NCBI GenBank assembly: GCA_031283155.1
Contig: JAITCI010000083.1
Span: 1 to 49,244, forward strand
Direction: 5' to 3'
Length of the DNA: 49,244 nucleotides
Source: Spirochaetota bacterium
Lineage (GTDB): Bacteria; Spirochaetota; JAGLSM01; JAKPMW01
Both the position numbers and the translations under genes were made by a program. The notes under the pieces were generated by a model, which searched no databases, had not been told where the DNA came from, and worked only from the letters and a program-made list of their open reading frames with translations. This document shows positions 1-9,549 of the stretch, in pieces. Position 1 is the stretch's first letter; every line of letters begins with the position of its first letter.

Positions 1-1047
1 CCGCCCGCGTCCAGCGCGGCACCCCGCCCCGCGCCGCCCGAGTCAAGCGCGGCACCCAGTTCCGCGCCGCCCGCGGCAAGCGCAGCACCCAGTTCCGCGC
101 CGCCCGAGTCAAGCGCGGCGCCCAGTTCTGCCCCGCCCGAGTCAAGTGCAGTACCCAGTTCCGCGCCGCCCAGCTCTGCAGCGCCCAGTTCTGCGCCGCT
201 CGAGTCAAGTGCAGCACCCAGTTCTGCCCCGCCCAGCTCTGCAGCGCCCAGTTCTGCGCCGCCCGAGTCAAGTGCAGCACCCAGTTCCGCAGCGCCCGAG
301 TCAAGCGCGGCACCCGATTCGAGCGCGTCGCCCAGTTCTGCCCCGCCGCCAAGTTCTTCTATGCTGGTTTTCGATCAAACTGAATTTGAAACCATTAACC
401 GTAGTAATACGGACGTTTTTACCCAATTGAGTCTCTCAGATAGTGAAAGCTGGGATGGTACTTATCTGAAAATAAGCGGCTCAACCGGCACAGTTGCTAA
501 TAATGCCCATCGATCTATGAATATAGGCGGCATATTCGGCAATAATTCGGGCGGAGCTTCTGCTGACTACAGGGGTACAGGTCTTCGTATGAAGCCCAAT
601 GGCGAGTATACCCATATAACTTTCTGGTGGAAAGTATTGGCTTATAAGGCTATTGGCGCTGCTGGTGCCAATGGTGCTATGTATATCGGCATAGACAGGA
701 TGTCAGCGGCTACAGTGCCGGGTGTGCCTTCGGCGCAGAATCCTGAAAGAATTCCTTCTGTCAAGATTAATAATTTTGCAAAAACAAGTTATTTGGCCGG
801 CGATTGGGTGACTAGCGGCACTGCTTGGGACTACGGAGCGGGGGCATTTATCACAATAAATGGCCGCCAGGAACTTGCCAATATCGGATGGACTTATGTT
901 ACTCTACAGCTTCCGCCCCTGATAATTACCAGTGGAACACAGGATATGCAGATTACTATACGTCTTTCGTCGGCAGGATCTAATACTAGTCCAATATCCA
1001 TAACTTGGGAGGTGTGCTTTGACGATTTCCGTTATGAGTCTTTATAG
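1..1047 (+). CDS. Partial secreted/surface protein: Ser/Ala/Pro-rich repeat linker followed by a probable beta-sandwich C-terminal domain (5' end outside window)
   Basis: Frame 1 is open from base 1 (PPASSAAPRPAPPESSAAPSSAPP...) and continues in frame into the listed ORF at 361; stop at 1047. Confidence 0.8.
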   Translation, partial: PPASSAAPRPAPPESSAAPSSAPPAASAAPSSAPPESSAAPSSAPPESSAVPSSAPPSSAAPSSAPLESSAAPSSAPPSSAAPSSAPPESSAAPSSAAPESSAAPDSSASPSSAPPPSSSMLVFDQTEFETINRSNTDVFTQLSLSDSESWDGTYLKISGSTGTVANNAHRSMNIGGIFGNNSGGASADYRGTGLRMKPNGEYTHITFWWKVLAYKAIGAAGANGAMYIGIDRMSAATVPGVPSAQNPERIPSVKINNFAKTSYLAGDWVTSGTAWDYGAGAFITINGRQELANIGWTYVTLQLPPLIITSGTQDMQITIRLSSAGSNTSPISITWEVCFDDFRYESL

Positions 1048-1071
1048 GGAAACAGGCTGATTTGTACGTAA

Positions 1072-1112
1072 GCAAAGGGGCTGCTCCGGAAGTCGGGCAG
1101 CCCTTTTTTACG
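1072..1112 (+). terminator. Rho-independent terminator
   Basis: Hairpin aaaggggctgctccggaagtcgggcagcccttttttt downstream of the 1..1047 stop. Confidence 0.75.
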
Positions 1113-1350
1113 CAAGAGAACCCCGATATACACCTCCGAAATCGTGCTTTCCAAAATATGCGCTGCCCGCGCGTTTGGCGTAGTAGATTCTATCGCATTG
1201 AACGATTGGCGTCTCATGCCGGAAAGTATATATTACGGCGCTTATTTTGGACGTGATTGCTCCTGAAACCGCGCATACGTACAAGGTACGTTTTGCGTCA
1301 GCGCGTCTGTTTCGCGTCGGCCATAAATTATACAGAACAAGGGGCGGAAT

Positions 1351-2481
1351 ATGCTGGCTGCTGATGTATATAATCTTGTACGCGAAAATGGCATTGATTT
1401 TTTTACGGGGGTTCCGGATTCCCTGCTTGCTGATTTTTGCGCGTATCTCGCGGATACCGTGCCGTCCGGGCAAAATATCATCGCCGCGAATGAGGGCAGC
1501 GCCGCAGCGCTCGCCTGCGGGCATTATCTCGCGACCGGTAACGTGGCGCTCGTGTATATGCAAAACTCCGGGCAGGGGAATGCTGTAAACCCGCTGCTCT
1601 CGCTGGCCGATCCCGAGGTCTATTCCATCCCGATGCTGCTGGTTATCGGCTGGCGCGGCGAGCCCGGGGTGCATGACGAGCCGCAGCATATTAAGCAGGG
1701 GCGCGTTACCTGCGCGCTCTTTGACGCCATGGAAATTCCTTACGAGATCATGCCCAATTCCCTGGAGGAATGTACCGAAGTTCTGCGGCGGCTCTTTGCC
1801 GCTATGCGCGAGCGCAAGGGTCCCGCTGCGCTTATCGTTAAAAAGGGCAGCTTTGAGAAGTATGCGCGCGCTGCCCAGCCGGGCGCAAATTACGAGCTTA
1901 ATCGCGAGAACGCGCTCGGGCTCATCATTGAGCAGTTGCAGCCCCGGGACGCGATTGTGTCCACAACCGGCATGACCTCGCGCGAATTGTTTGAGCTGCG
2001 CGAGGCGCGCGGCGAAGGGCATGGCAATGATTTTCTGACTGTGGGTTCGATGGGTCATGCCATTTCTATCGCGCTCGGGGTGGCGCTCGCGCGGCCCGCG
2101 CGGCAGGTCTTTTGCATCGACGGCGACGGGGCGGCGTTAATGCACATGGGCGCGCTTCCGGTGGCGGCGACACTTGGCGCGGCAAACCTGAAGCATATTG
2201 TTATCAATAACGGGGCGCATGATTCCGTGGGCGGGCAGGCGACCTGCGCCTTTTCGATTGATCTCGCCGCGATCGCGAAGGCCGACGGGTATCGCTGGGC
2301 CGAGAGAGCCGAGACAAGCGCGGAAATCACCCAGGCTGTGCGCGCGCTCCGCGATCAGGCGGGTCCGGCCTTTCTCGAGATTCGCGTCCGTAAGGGCGCG
2401 CGCAAGGATCTCGGTCGTCCCACAACTTCAACGTATCAGAACCGCGACGCCTTTATGCAGTTCCTGCGGGACGAGCCGTAG
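1351..2481 (+). CDS. aepY: Phosphonopyruvate decarboxylase (ThDP-dependent)
   Basis: FFTGVPDSLL, YMQNSGQGNAVNPL, GWRGEPGVHDEPQH, FCIDGDGAALMHMG and NNGAHDSVGGQ motifs of the Ppd family. Confidence 0.9.
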   Translation: MLAADVYNLVRENGIDFFTGVPDSLLADFCAYLADTVPSGQNIIAANEGSAAALACGHYLATGNVALVYMQNSGQGNAVNPLLSLADPEVYSIPMLLVIGWRGEPGVHDEPQHIKQGRVTCALFDAMEIPYEIMPNSLEECTEVLRRLFAAMRERKGPAALIVKKGSFEKYARAAQPGANYELNRENALGLIIEQLQPRDAIVSTTGMTSRELFELREARGEGHGNDFLTVGSMGHAISIALGVALARPARQVFCIDGDGAALMHMGALPVAATLGAANLKHIVINNGAHDSVGGQATCAFSIDLAAIAKADGYRWAERAETSAEITQAVRALRDQAGPAFLEIRVRKGARKDLGRPTTSTYQNRDAFMQFLRDEP

Positions 2482-2848
2482 GGGCGCTGCGCGCACACCA
2501 TCAAAAATATGCAAGACGCGATGTCCGTTGTAGCAGAGGTGAGCCGTTCGCTGCTGTTTTTTCCCGTTCCCGTCCTCCAGGGGGTACGCTGCCCCTCGCC
2601 AAAATCGCCATCCATTTCCAGAAGAAGGAGTACGTACTTCTGGAATGCGACCCTCGCAAGAGCGTACATTACCCTACTGGTACTTCGCCATGTACGCGCA
2701 ACGCCCTACGGGCGTGACTGCGAGGATGGATTGTATCGTCGCTATCGCGACGAACAGTATCGGGACGCGACATCCTGTCGCTGGGGGTTTCCACATCGTG
2801 TTCCAAGGGGGGGAAGCCAACGAGGCTGAACGGGGGGAGGGGCGCTTA

Positions 2849-3000
2849 CTGTTTTTGCCTTTTTCCCCCATATCACCACCCCAAAGATGCGCGGCGTATG
2901 TGCGCAAAATTCAATAGTCGTTCGCTGTTTTTGCCTTTTTTCTTATCCACCCACCCCCAAGATGCGCGTGGACAAATGCACAAAATTCAATAGTCGTTCA
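2849..3000. repeat. 76-bp tandem duplication, 2 diverged copies
   Basis: ctgtttttgcctttt...ccaccccaaagatgcgcg...gcgcaaaattcaatagtcgttc at 2849-2924 recurs at 2925-3000. Confidence 0.8.
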
Positions 3001-3010
3001 TTATGCTGCC

Positions 3011-3074
3011 TCCCGAAGTTCGCATCTGCGAGTCCCCCGCCGAAGGCGGTGCGAGCAGATGTGAATCTTCGGGA
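3011..3074. repeat. Long nested palindrome between convergent genes
   Basis: TCCCGAAGTTCGCATCTGC ... GCAGATGTGAATCTTCGGGA, with inner CCGCC-GAA-GGCGG hairpin. Confidence 0.75.
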
Positions 3075-3098
3075 GAAAGCGACGCAAGTGAGCGACCG

Positions 3099-3482
3099 CT
3101 AAACTTTTTTCGCAGTTTTTTTCGTGCGCGCCTCTTGCCACTTCTCGAATTGCTCAAGCGTCACAAATTTTTCCACATACGGCGTATCGAAGTATTCGCA
3201 GACGCCATGTTCGTTGCCGTAATCGCCGCAGACTTTGGGGCGGCGTTCGTAGATTGTACAGCGTCCTTTTTTATTGAGCGCCCGGCAAGGGGTTTTGAAT
3301 TCGGCGTACCATTCCTTGTCATGGTCGATATAAACAGCGACATTTTCATGCAGCAAAAACCAGCGGATGTTTTCGCGCCCCTGTACGCTCCTCGGGGAAT
3401 TTATGCCTATCGCTACATAGCCGCAGCAGCGGCTGCCGCAGGCACCGCATGGCGGCTGGAAGGATTCTTTTTTTGGGGGCAT
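3099..3482 (-). CDS. YkgJ-type zinc/iron-chelating cysteine-cluster protein
   Basis: MPPKKESFQPPCGACGSRCCGYVAIGI...CRALNKKGRCTIYERRPKVCGDY; C-terminal part of the over-long ORF 3099..4319, the rest of which is antisense to nadA. Confidence 0.8.
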   Translation of the reverse strand: MPPKKESFQPPCGACGSRCCGYVAIGINSPRSVQGRENIRWFLLHENVAVYIDHDKEWYAEFKTPCRALNKKGRCTIYERRPKVCGDYGNEHGVCEYFDTPYVEKFVTLEQFEKWQEARTKKTAKKV

Positions 3483-3554
3483 GGGCGCTCTTTTCTGTAT
3501 ACATAAAATTTTGTTTCCTATAAAATAACGCGCGGCAGTATCAAAGGAGTACGT

Positions 3555-4463
3555 ATGCAGGAAATAATTGAGCGGATAGAGCGTTTGCGCCGCGAGCGGG
3601 ACGCGATCATCCTCGCCCATATTTATCAGACGGGCGAAATCCAGGACATAGCGGATTATGTGGGAGATTCTCTTGGGCTCGCCTGTTCCGCCGCGAAAAC
3701 GCAGGCGAAGGTTGTGGTGCTTGCGGGGGTGCGTTTTATGGCGGAGTCGGTAAAACTTCTGAATCCCGAAAAAACCGTGCTTTTGCCTGCCTGGGGCGCG
3801 GGCTGTCCGATGGCGGATATGATCGATACGGACATGGTCGCCGAACTCAAGCGCGGACATCCCGGCGCCAAAGTTGTATGCTACGTCAATAGCAGCGCTG
3901 CGGTGAAGGCCGTCTCCGATATATGCTGCACATCCTCCAACGCATTGCGCATTCTGGCGAGCATTCCCGCCGAAAACGAGGTGATCTTTATTCCCGACAA
4001 GAATTTGGGTTCGTATCTGGCGGAGAAAAGCGGGCGCAGGATCATCCTTTGCGACGGCTATTGCCCCATCCACCAGGCCTTTCGCGCCCGGGAGGCGGAG
4101 CAGCTTCGCGCCCAATACCCGGGTTCGCTCCTGCTCGCGCACCCCGAGTGCGGCCCCGAACTCCGCGATCTGGCCGATTTTATCGGGAGCACGACGGAAA
4201 TCGTTGATTATTGCGCGCGTTCGCCGGAAACAAGTTTCATTATAGCCACGGAACGGGGGGTTTTGCACCCGCTCGCCCGCCTCCGACCCGACGCGCGGCT
4301 TATTCCGGTTTCCGCCCACGGAGGGACGTGTCCCAATATGAAAATGACCACCCTGGAGGCGATAGCGCGTGTTTTGGCCGATAACGAGGGCGAGGTGCAG
4401 GTTCCGGAGGAATATGCGGCACCCGCCCGCGCGGCTCTCGAGAAAATGATGGCGGTATCATAA
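3555..4463 (+). CDS. nadA: Quinolinate synthase NadA
   Basis: AIILAHIYQTGEIQDIADYVGDSL, CYVNSSAAVKAVSDICCTSSNA, FIPDKNLGSYLAEKSG, AHPECGPE, GTCPNMKMTTLE. Confidence 0.95.
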   Translation: MQEIIERIERLRRERDAIILAHIYQTGEIQDIADYVGDSLGLACSAAKTQAKVVVLAGVRFMAESVKLLNPEKTVLLPAWGAGCPMADMIDTDMVAELKRGHPGAKVVCYVNSSAAVKAVSDICCTSSNALRILASIPAENEVIFIPDKNLGSYLAEKSGRRIILCDGYCPIHQAFRAREAEQLRAQYPGSLLLAHPECGPELRDLADFIGSTTEIVDYCARSPETSFIIATERGVLHPLARLRPDARLIPVSAHGGTCPNMKMTTLEAIARVLADNEGEVQVPEEYAAPARAALEKMMAVS

Positions 4464-4503
4464 GTGTTTTTCATTATTGATTTTTTTGGGGAATGGATGT
4501 ACC

Positions 4504-6063
4504 ATGACGTTTACGTGTTTCAGAGAACCCCTTGTGCAGGTACTTATGGCGGAAAAGCAAAAACCCAGGCGGCAGCCTTCGCAAAAGAAAGCGCAAGCCG
4601 CTGCGGGTAAAAAGAGCGGCAAAGAAAAAGACTGCATATTTTTGTCCAATTCCAGGCAAAGCAATCTCTCTTCGCGCAGCGAACTCCTTGCGGCGGTTAT
4701 CAACGCCCTGCCCGATATTGCCTTTGTGATCGACGAGGATGGGGTATATATCGAAGCCTACACATCGCCCTCCAATTTCCATTATCACGACCTCGATGGC
4801 ATCAAGGGTTCTACCATCGAGAAGCTCTCTCCCTCAAAGGAATGTGCCGAACGGCATATGCGTGTTCTGCAGGCGGCTCTTGAGAGCGGCCAGATTCAAA
4901 TTCTGGAGTATGAATACCCCAATTCCAGCGGAATGGGCTGGTACGAAGGGCGCGTCGCCCCCGTGGAAAAAACATTCGGAGATAAAAGGCATGTGGTTTG
5001 GCTCGCGCGCGACATTACCCATCAGCGCGCGGCCATGGAGGAACTCAGGAAGTATCAGCAAAATCTGGAGGCCGCCGTTGAGGAGCGCGCCGCCGAAATC
5101 ATAAAAGCGAATGCCAACCTTATGCGCGAGAAGGAATCCCGCGAGATGATGGAGCGAATGCTTGTGGAGCGGCAGGACTATCTCGACAGGATCATCAACA
5201 GTATTCTCGCCATGGTGTATGTGCGCAGCACCGACAGCGTTTTTACCCTGGTGAGCAGTAAATATGCCGAATTTTTTGAACTCTCCCGCTACGATATTCT
5301 CGGAAACACGCCCGACGGCGTTTTTCTGCCCGAGATCGCCGAGAATATGCTCGAAAACGATCGCAGGATTATGGATACCGGGGTTATGAACGAGCTGGAG
5401 TATTGGTACGATATTAACGGCGAAAGAAGATACGTCATCGAGCGCGCCATTCCGCTTATGGACGACGCGCGCGGGCATCCCATTGCCATCTGCGGAACCG
5501 TGGTTGACGTCACCGAGTCGAAAAAGCGCGAGGAGTATGTCACGCATCTCGCGCTGCATGATACCCTCACTGGGCTCGCCAACAGGCAGTTTGTGATGGA
5601 TCGCCTGGGCAAGGCCATTTCCGACAGCAAGCGCGCCAACCTGAGTGTGGCGCTCCTGTTTATCGACCTCGATTTCTTCAAGGCGATCAACGACACCCTC
5701 GGGCACGAGGCGGGCGACGTTGTTCTGATAGAAACCGCAAAGCGATTTTGCACCTGTGTGCGCAAGGGCGACACCGTGGGGCGTTTTGGCGGCGACGAGT
5801 TTGTCATTATTCTTGAGAATGTCCGCTCGCGCGACGATATCGAAGAAACGATCAAAAATATCTTCGGCATTGTTGGGCAGCCGATACCCTTTATGGGGCA
5901 TGAGTGCGTTGTGGGCGCTTCCGTGGGCGTGAGTATCTGTCCGGAGCATGCGGGCGATATCGACGCCCTCCTGACCTGCGCGGACGACGCCATGTATGCC
6001 GTCAAAAAGAAGGGCAAGAACAACTACACCTACTACCAGCCGCCCGAAACCAAAGCCGAATAG
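4504..6063 (+). CDS. PAS-PAS-GGDEF diguanylate cyclase (start uncertain: 4477, 4504 or 4546)
   Basis: Two PAS-like regions; RKGDTVGRFGGDEFVII gives a GGDEF active site plus upstream RxxD I-site. Confidence 0.9.
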   Translation: MTFTCFREPLVQVLMAEKQKPRRQPSQKKAQAAAGKKSGKEKDCIFLSNSRQSNLSSRSELLAAVINALPDIAFVIDEDGVYIEAYTSPSNFHYHDLDGIKGSTIEKLSPSKECAERHMRVLQAALESGQIQILEYEYPNSSGMGWYEGRVAPVEKTFGDKRHVVWLARDITHQRAAMEELRKYQQNLEAAVEERAAEIIKANANLMREKESREMMERMLVERQDYLDRIINSILAMVYVRSTDSVFTLVSSKYAEFFELSRYDILGNTPDGVFLPEIAENMLENDRRIMDTGVMNELEYWYDINGERRYVIERAIPLMDDARGHPIAICGTVVDVTESKKREEYVTHLALHDTLTGLANRQFVMDRLGKAISDSKRANLSVALLFIDLDFFKAINDTLGHEAGDVVLIETAKRFCTCVRKGDTVGRFGGDEFVIILENVRSRDDIEETIKNIFGIVGQPIPFMGHECVVGASVGVSICPEHAGDIDALLTCADDAMYAVKKKGKNNYTYYQPPETKAE

Positions 6064-6211
6064 CCGCTCGCGCGTTCGGACACAATCCACTCAGGCGCAA
6101 TTGCATAAAAGATTGATAAAATTTGATAATGATGGCGAAGTGTGCTACAAATAGGTAGGTAGGCACTTTGCTCTGATGGTCTTTTTGTGATTTTCATGCG
6201 AAAGAGAGGGA

Positions 6212-7837
6212 ATGTATATGCGTAAACAAGGTCTGTATTTGTTTTTTGCTCTTATGCTTCTCTGCGCGTTTTTCACCTCCGCCTGTTCAGAAGTGGATGA
6301 TTTGCTTGGCCGATCCAGCGAGTCCAGCGACGATGACGGCGGCACGAGTTCAATAGCGCCGCTCATAGGGGTTACAATTTTTGAAAAAACAGGCGGCGGC
6401 GCGTCCAGCAGTGTTTCCGCAGTTGCTATCCCGGGTACGTATGGCACAATCACGGTAACAAAAACAGGAAACAGCGTTTTTGGTGTGTTTGCTGACAGAT
6501 ATGCTACTCTTTCCGGCGGCTGGAATAATGGAGATTATTGGCAGATTGAAGTATTTGAAGGGACATTTGACAATCTTGTTTTCGATGTGAATATAACCGG
6601 TTCCAATACCGGTCCCGGAGACTGGAAGGTGATGTATTCGTACGATCTTTCTTCTCCGGTATTTTTGGACGCGGGCGACCTTGAAGACTGCAGAGTTGGC
6701 AGTACCGGCGACAATCTCAGAAGTATTGCTATTCCCGGCGGCAGCGGGAAGCTATGGATTCGTATAGTGATAAGAGGCACGGGTTCTTTGGGTGGCGCCA
6801 CATTTGCGAGTGGAGGTAACGCCGGATTTAAAAGCATAAGGCTCACCGGCGATCTCACGCCGACCGGTCCCATCTCTCCCCCCGGTCCGTCCAGTGCGCC
6901 TATTGTCAACCCGTCCAGTGCACCCATCGTCAATCCGTCCAGCGCGCCCATCGTCAACCCGTCCAGCGGCGGCGGAACGTATAGCGTTCCGAGCGATGGG
7001 GTCTTCGCGGAAAATATGGCACTGCCCCAGACTGTGCGCGATTATTACCGCAACGCTTATGGGCTAAGCGGATCGGCGCTGAAGACAGCGTTACAGACGA
7101 TCATTACAACGGGGCATTCAGCACTTGGGTACAATTGGGATTTCCAAACTATGGACAGCGTAACGACCGGCGCAAGCGAGGGCGATGCGGGATTTGGGAA
7201 GGTCTGGGATATATATACCACCACCACGAACGCAGCCGGTAAATTGGTGACGACCGCTATAGGCGGAACCAAGTGGTTTACTTGGGGCGCGCCGGATCAG
7301 GATACCGGAAGCGGCGGCGGCACCCCGGGGGATAAATACAACCGCGAGCATACCTGGCCGCAAACCTTTTTTAACGAGAATGAACCTGCCGTATCCGACA
7401 GGCATCATCTCTATCCTACGGATAAAAAATTAAACGGCGATCATGCTAACTTACCCTACGGTGAGGTAACATCGGCGGTCACAGCGGCACCGGCGGGTTC
7501 GAACGGTTCCAGACTGGGTACCGCGAGATCTGGTCTTGGCCATACGGGAAATGTTTTTGAGATAGCCGATCTCTACAAGGGCGACCTCGCGCGCGCGCAT
7601 TTCTATATGGCTGTGCGTTATTACAACAGTTCATCGTTCAATAAAGACGCTGTTTTTGCAAGTACGGGTGCCAAGCTTAAAACGTGGTACAGCGATATGC
7701 TGAGAAGCTGGCATACCAAAGATCCCGTAAGCCAAAAAGAAATCGACAGGAATGATGCTGTCAAGGCCAAGCAGGGCAACCGCAACCCGTTTATCGACTA
7801 TCCGGTGCTTGTGGATCTGATCGATTTTGTAAACTAG
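6212..7837 (+). CDS. Secreted lipoprotein with C-terminal endonuclease I (EndA/BsaI-like) domain
   Basis: Lipobox-like FFTSACSE; Endonuclease I motifs YNREHTWPQTFF and DRHHLYPTDKKLNGDHANLPYG; SSAPIVNP linker repeats. Confidence 0.85.
   Translation: MYMRKQGLYLFFALMLLCAFFTSACSEVDDLLGRSSESSDDDGGTSSIAPLIGVTIFEKTGGGASSSVSAVAIPGTYGTITVTKTGNSVFGVFADRYATLSGGWNNGDYWQIEVFEGTFDNLVFDVNITGSNTGPGDWKVMYSYDLSSPVFLDAGDLEDCRVGSTGDNLRSIAIPGGSGKLWIRIVIRGTGSLGGATFASGGNAGFKSIRLTGDLTPTGPISPPGPSSAPIVNPSSAPIVNPSSAPIVNPSSGGGTYSVPSDGVFAENMALPQTVRDYYRNAYGLSGSALKTALQTIITTGHSALGYNWDFQTMDSVTTGASEGDAGFGKVWDIYTTTTNAAGKLVTTAIGGTKWFTWGAPDQDTGSGGGTPGDKYNREHTWPQTFFNENEPAVSDRHHLYPTDKKLNGDHANLPYGEVTSAVTAAPAGSNGSRLGTARSGLGHTGNVFEIADLYKGDLARAHFYMAVRYYNSSSFNKDAVFASTGAKLKTWYSDMLRSWHTKDPVSQKEIDRNDAVKAKQGNRNPFIDYPVLVDLIDFVN
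6887..6958 (+). repeat. 24-bp tandem repeat x3 encoding PSSAPIVN
   Basis: ccgtccagygcrcccatcgtcaay repeated three times in frame. Confidence 0.9.
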
Positions 7838-7878
7838 TACATGGTTTGATTGCGGCTGTGTATTAAATGTATTCCATC

Positions 7879-7907
7879 CAAACGGAGCGTCCAGGGACGC
7901 TCCGTTT
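7879..7907 (+). terminator. Rho-independent terminator
   Basis: aaacggagcgtccagggacgctccgttt perfect hairpin. Confidence 0.75.
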
Positions 7908-7943
7908 GTGCATAAATGGCGTATATTTTTCCGGAGGAAAGGG

Positions 7944-8747
7944 TTGTACGAGCATTTACCCGAAATATTGCGTACACGCTGTGTTGGCCGTGTTATCCGC
8001 GAATTGGATTCCGTTGATTCCACAAATACCGCCGCGCGGCTCTTGCCGGAAGAGGGCAGCGTACCGGATGGTACAGTCATCATCGCGCGCGAGCAAAGCG
8101 CGGGCAGGGGCCGGGTGGGGCACGGTTGGCATTCTCCGCGCGACGCCGGGCTGTACCTGAGCGTTATCCTGCGCCCGCCCCCCGGCAGTTCGATGGAACT
8201 CTCTTCCCTGGCAGTCGGCGCGGCGGCGGCGCAAACACTCAGGCGGCACTATGGACTCCCCGCGCTGATCAAATGGCCGAATGATGTTCTGATTAACGGA
8301 CGAAAGGTGTGCGGCGTACTTGTGGAAAGGATAAAAACAGACGTATATATTTTGGGCGTTGGCTTGAATACCAACTGGACTTCGCAAATACGGGATGAAA
8401 TGGAAAGCGCCATGAAAAAAACCGCGCCGGATTCCGGCGTCCTGTATATACCGCCGGGCGCACTTTCGCTTGCGCTGGGCGGAAATGTGGATCACGCCAT
8501 TCTTTTGGGGCGGCTTCTGGAATCCATCGATGTTGCCTACACCGCCATTCTCCGCAAATTTTATGGTTTCATCCTGCGCCGCGTACAGCGGAATTTATTT
8601 GGTGTGGGGCGGGCGGTTATTATCGGGCAGGATACCTGCGGCGTGTTTGCAGGTATAAATAATGATGGCCATGCGCTTGTGCGCCGCGAAGACGGCACGG
8701 TGCTACCCGTCCAGTCCGGGGAGGTGCATTTTGCTGATCGGGATTGA
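7944..8747 (+). CDS. birA: Biotin--[acetyl-CoA-carboxylase] ligase
   Basis: DSTNTAARLL, AREQSAGRGRVGHGWHSP, IKWPNDVLINGRKVCGVLVE; TTG start at 7944 preceded by ggagg. Confidence 0.9.
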   Translation: MYEHLPEILRTRCVGRVIRELDSVDSTNTAARLLPEEGSVPDGTVIIAREQSAGRGRVGHGWHSPRDAGLYLSVILRPPPGSSMELSSLAVGAAAAQTLRRHYGLPALIKWPNDVLINGRKVCGVLVERIKTDVYILGVGLNTNWTSQIRDEMESAMKKTAPDSGVLYIPPGALSLALGGNVDHAILLGRLLESIDVAYTAILRKFYGFILRRVQRNLFGVGRAVIIGQDTCGVFAGINNDGHALVRREDGTVLPVQSGEVHFADRD

Positions 8748-9549
8748 CGTTGGCAACACAAACAGCACCGTGGGAATTTTTGCGGATGCCCCAGGTGAAC
8801 TCACCCCTTTGCAAGCCTGGCGTTTTACCACCAAGCAGTATATGACCGCCGACGAGATGGCGGCGCCGATCATCGCGCACCTGATGCACGCGGGTTTGAG
8901 CGCGGCGCATATCAGCGCCGGGGTTGTTGCCTGCGTTGTGCCTTCGCTGGAGCGGTCGCTGCGCCTCATGCTGGAGGGTGTGTTTGGGTTAAGGGATCCG
9001 CTCTTTGTGGATTCCGCCACGGACTGCGGGCTGAAATATGCCTACCCCAATCCGTCGGAAATCGGCGCCGACCGCATAGTCAACGCGGCGGCGGGGATTG
9101 CGCTCTATGGCGCACCCTTGCTGATCATCGATTTTGGCACCGCCACCACCTTTTGCTGCATCTCCCGTGCCGGTGAGTATCTTGGCGGGCAGATCCTTCC
9201 CGGGGTGGAAGTTTCCCTGCAGGCGCTCACGGTTCGCGCCGAAAAATTGAGTTCGGTTTCCATAGTCCGCCCGCGGCAGGTGATCGGTAAATCAACGGCG
9301 GACGGTATGGCGGCGGGAATATATTATCAAACCATAGGCGCTTTGGAACTTATCACGCAGCGCATCAGGGAAGAAATGGGGGAATCCAATTTGAAAATCA
9401 TTGCTACGGGCGGCCTGGCCGGGCTTTTTTCCGCAGATTGGCCTGGGATTGGCGTTATTGATCAGGATATGACCCTTAAAGGGCTTAAGCTGATTCACGA
9501 GCGGTATATCGCGAAGCAGGCAGGAGGCTCTCTATGGATGAACCCATAA
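8731..9549 (+). CDS. coaX: Type III pantothenate kinase
   Basis: LLIGIDVGNTNSTVGIF, GADRIVNAAAGIALYG, LLIIDFGTATTFCCIS, GGQILPGVEVS; TTG start at 8731 after gggaggtgc. Confidence 0.93.
   Translation: MLIGIDVGNTNSTVGIFADAPGELTPLQAWRFTTKQYMTADEMAAPIIAHLMHAGLSAAHISAGVVACVVPSLERSLRLMLEGVFGLRDPLFVDSATDCGLKYAYPNPSEIGADRIVNAAAGIALYGAPLLIIDFGTATTFCCISRAGEYLGGQILPGVEVSLQALTVRAEKLSSVSIVRPRQVIGKSTADGMAAGIYYQTIGALELITQRIREEMGESNLKIIATGGLAGLFSADWPGIGVIDQDMTLKGLKLIHERYIAKQAGGSLWMNP

Noticed and set aside
2436-2917. Several small ORFs on both strands
   Set aside because: Consist of dispersed repeat sequence; shared peptides (MYAQRPTGVT) reflect DNA repeats.
4834-6090. 418-aa minus ORF opposite the GGDEF gene
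   Set aside because: Antisense shadow of a clear coding sequence.
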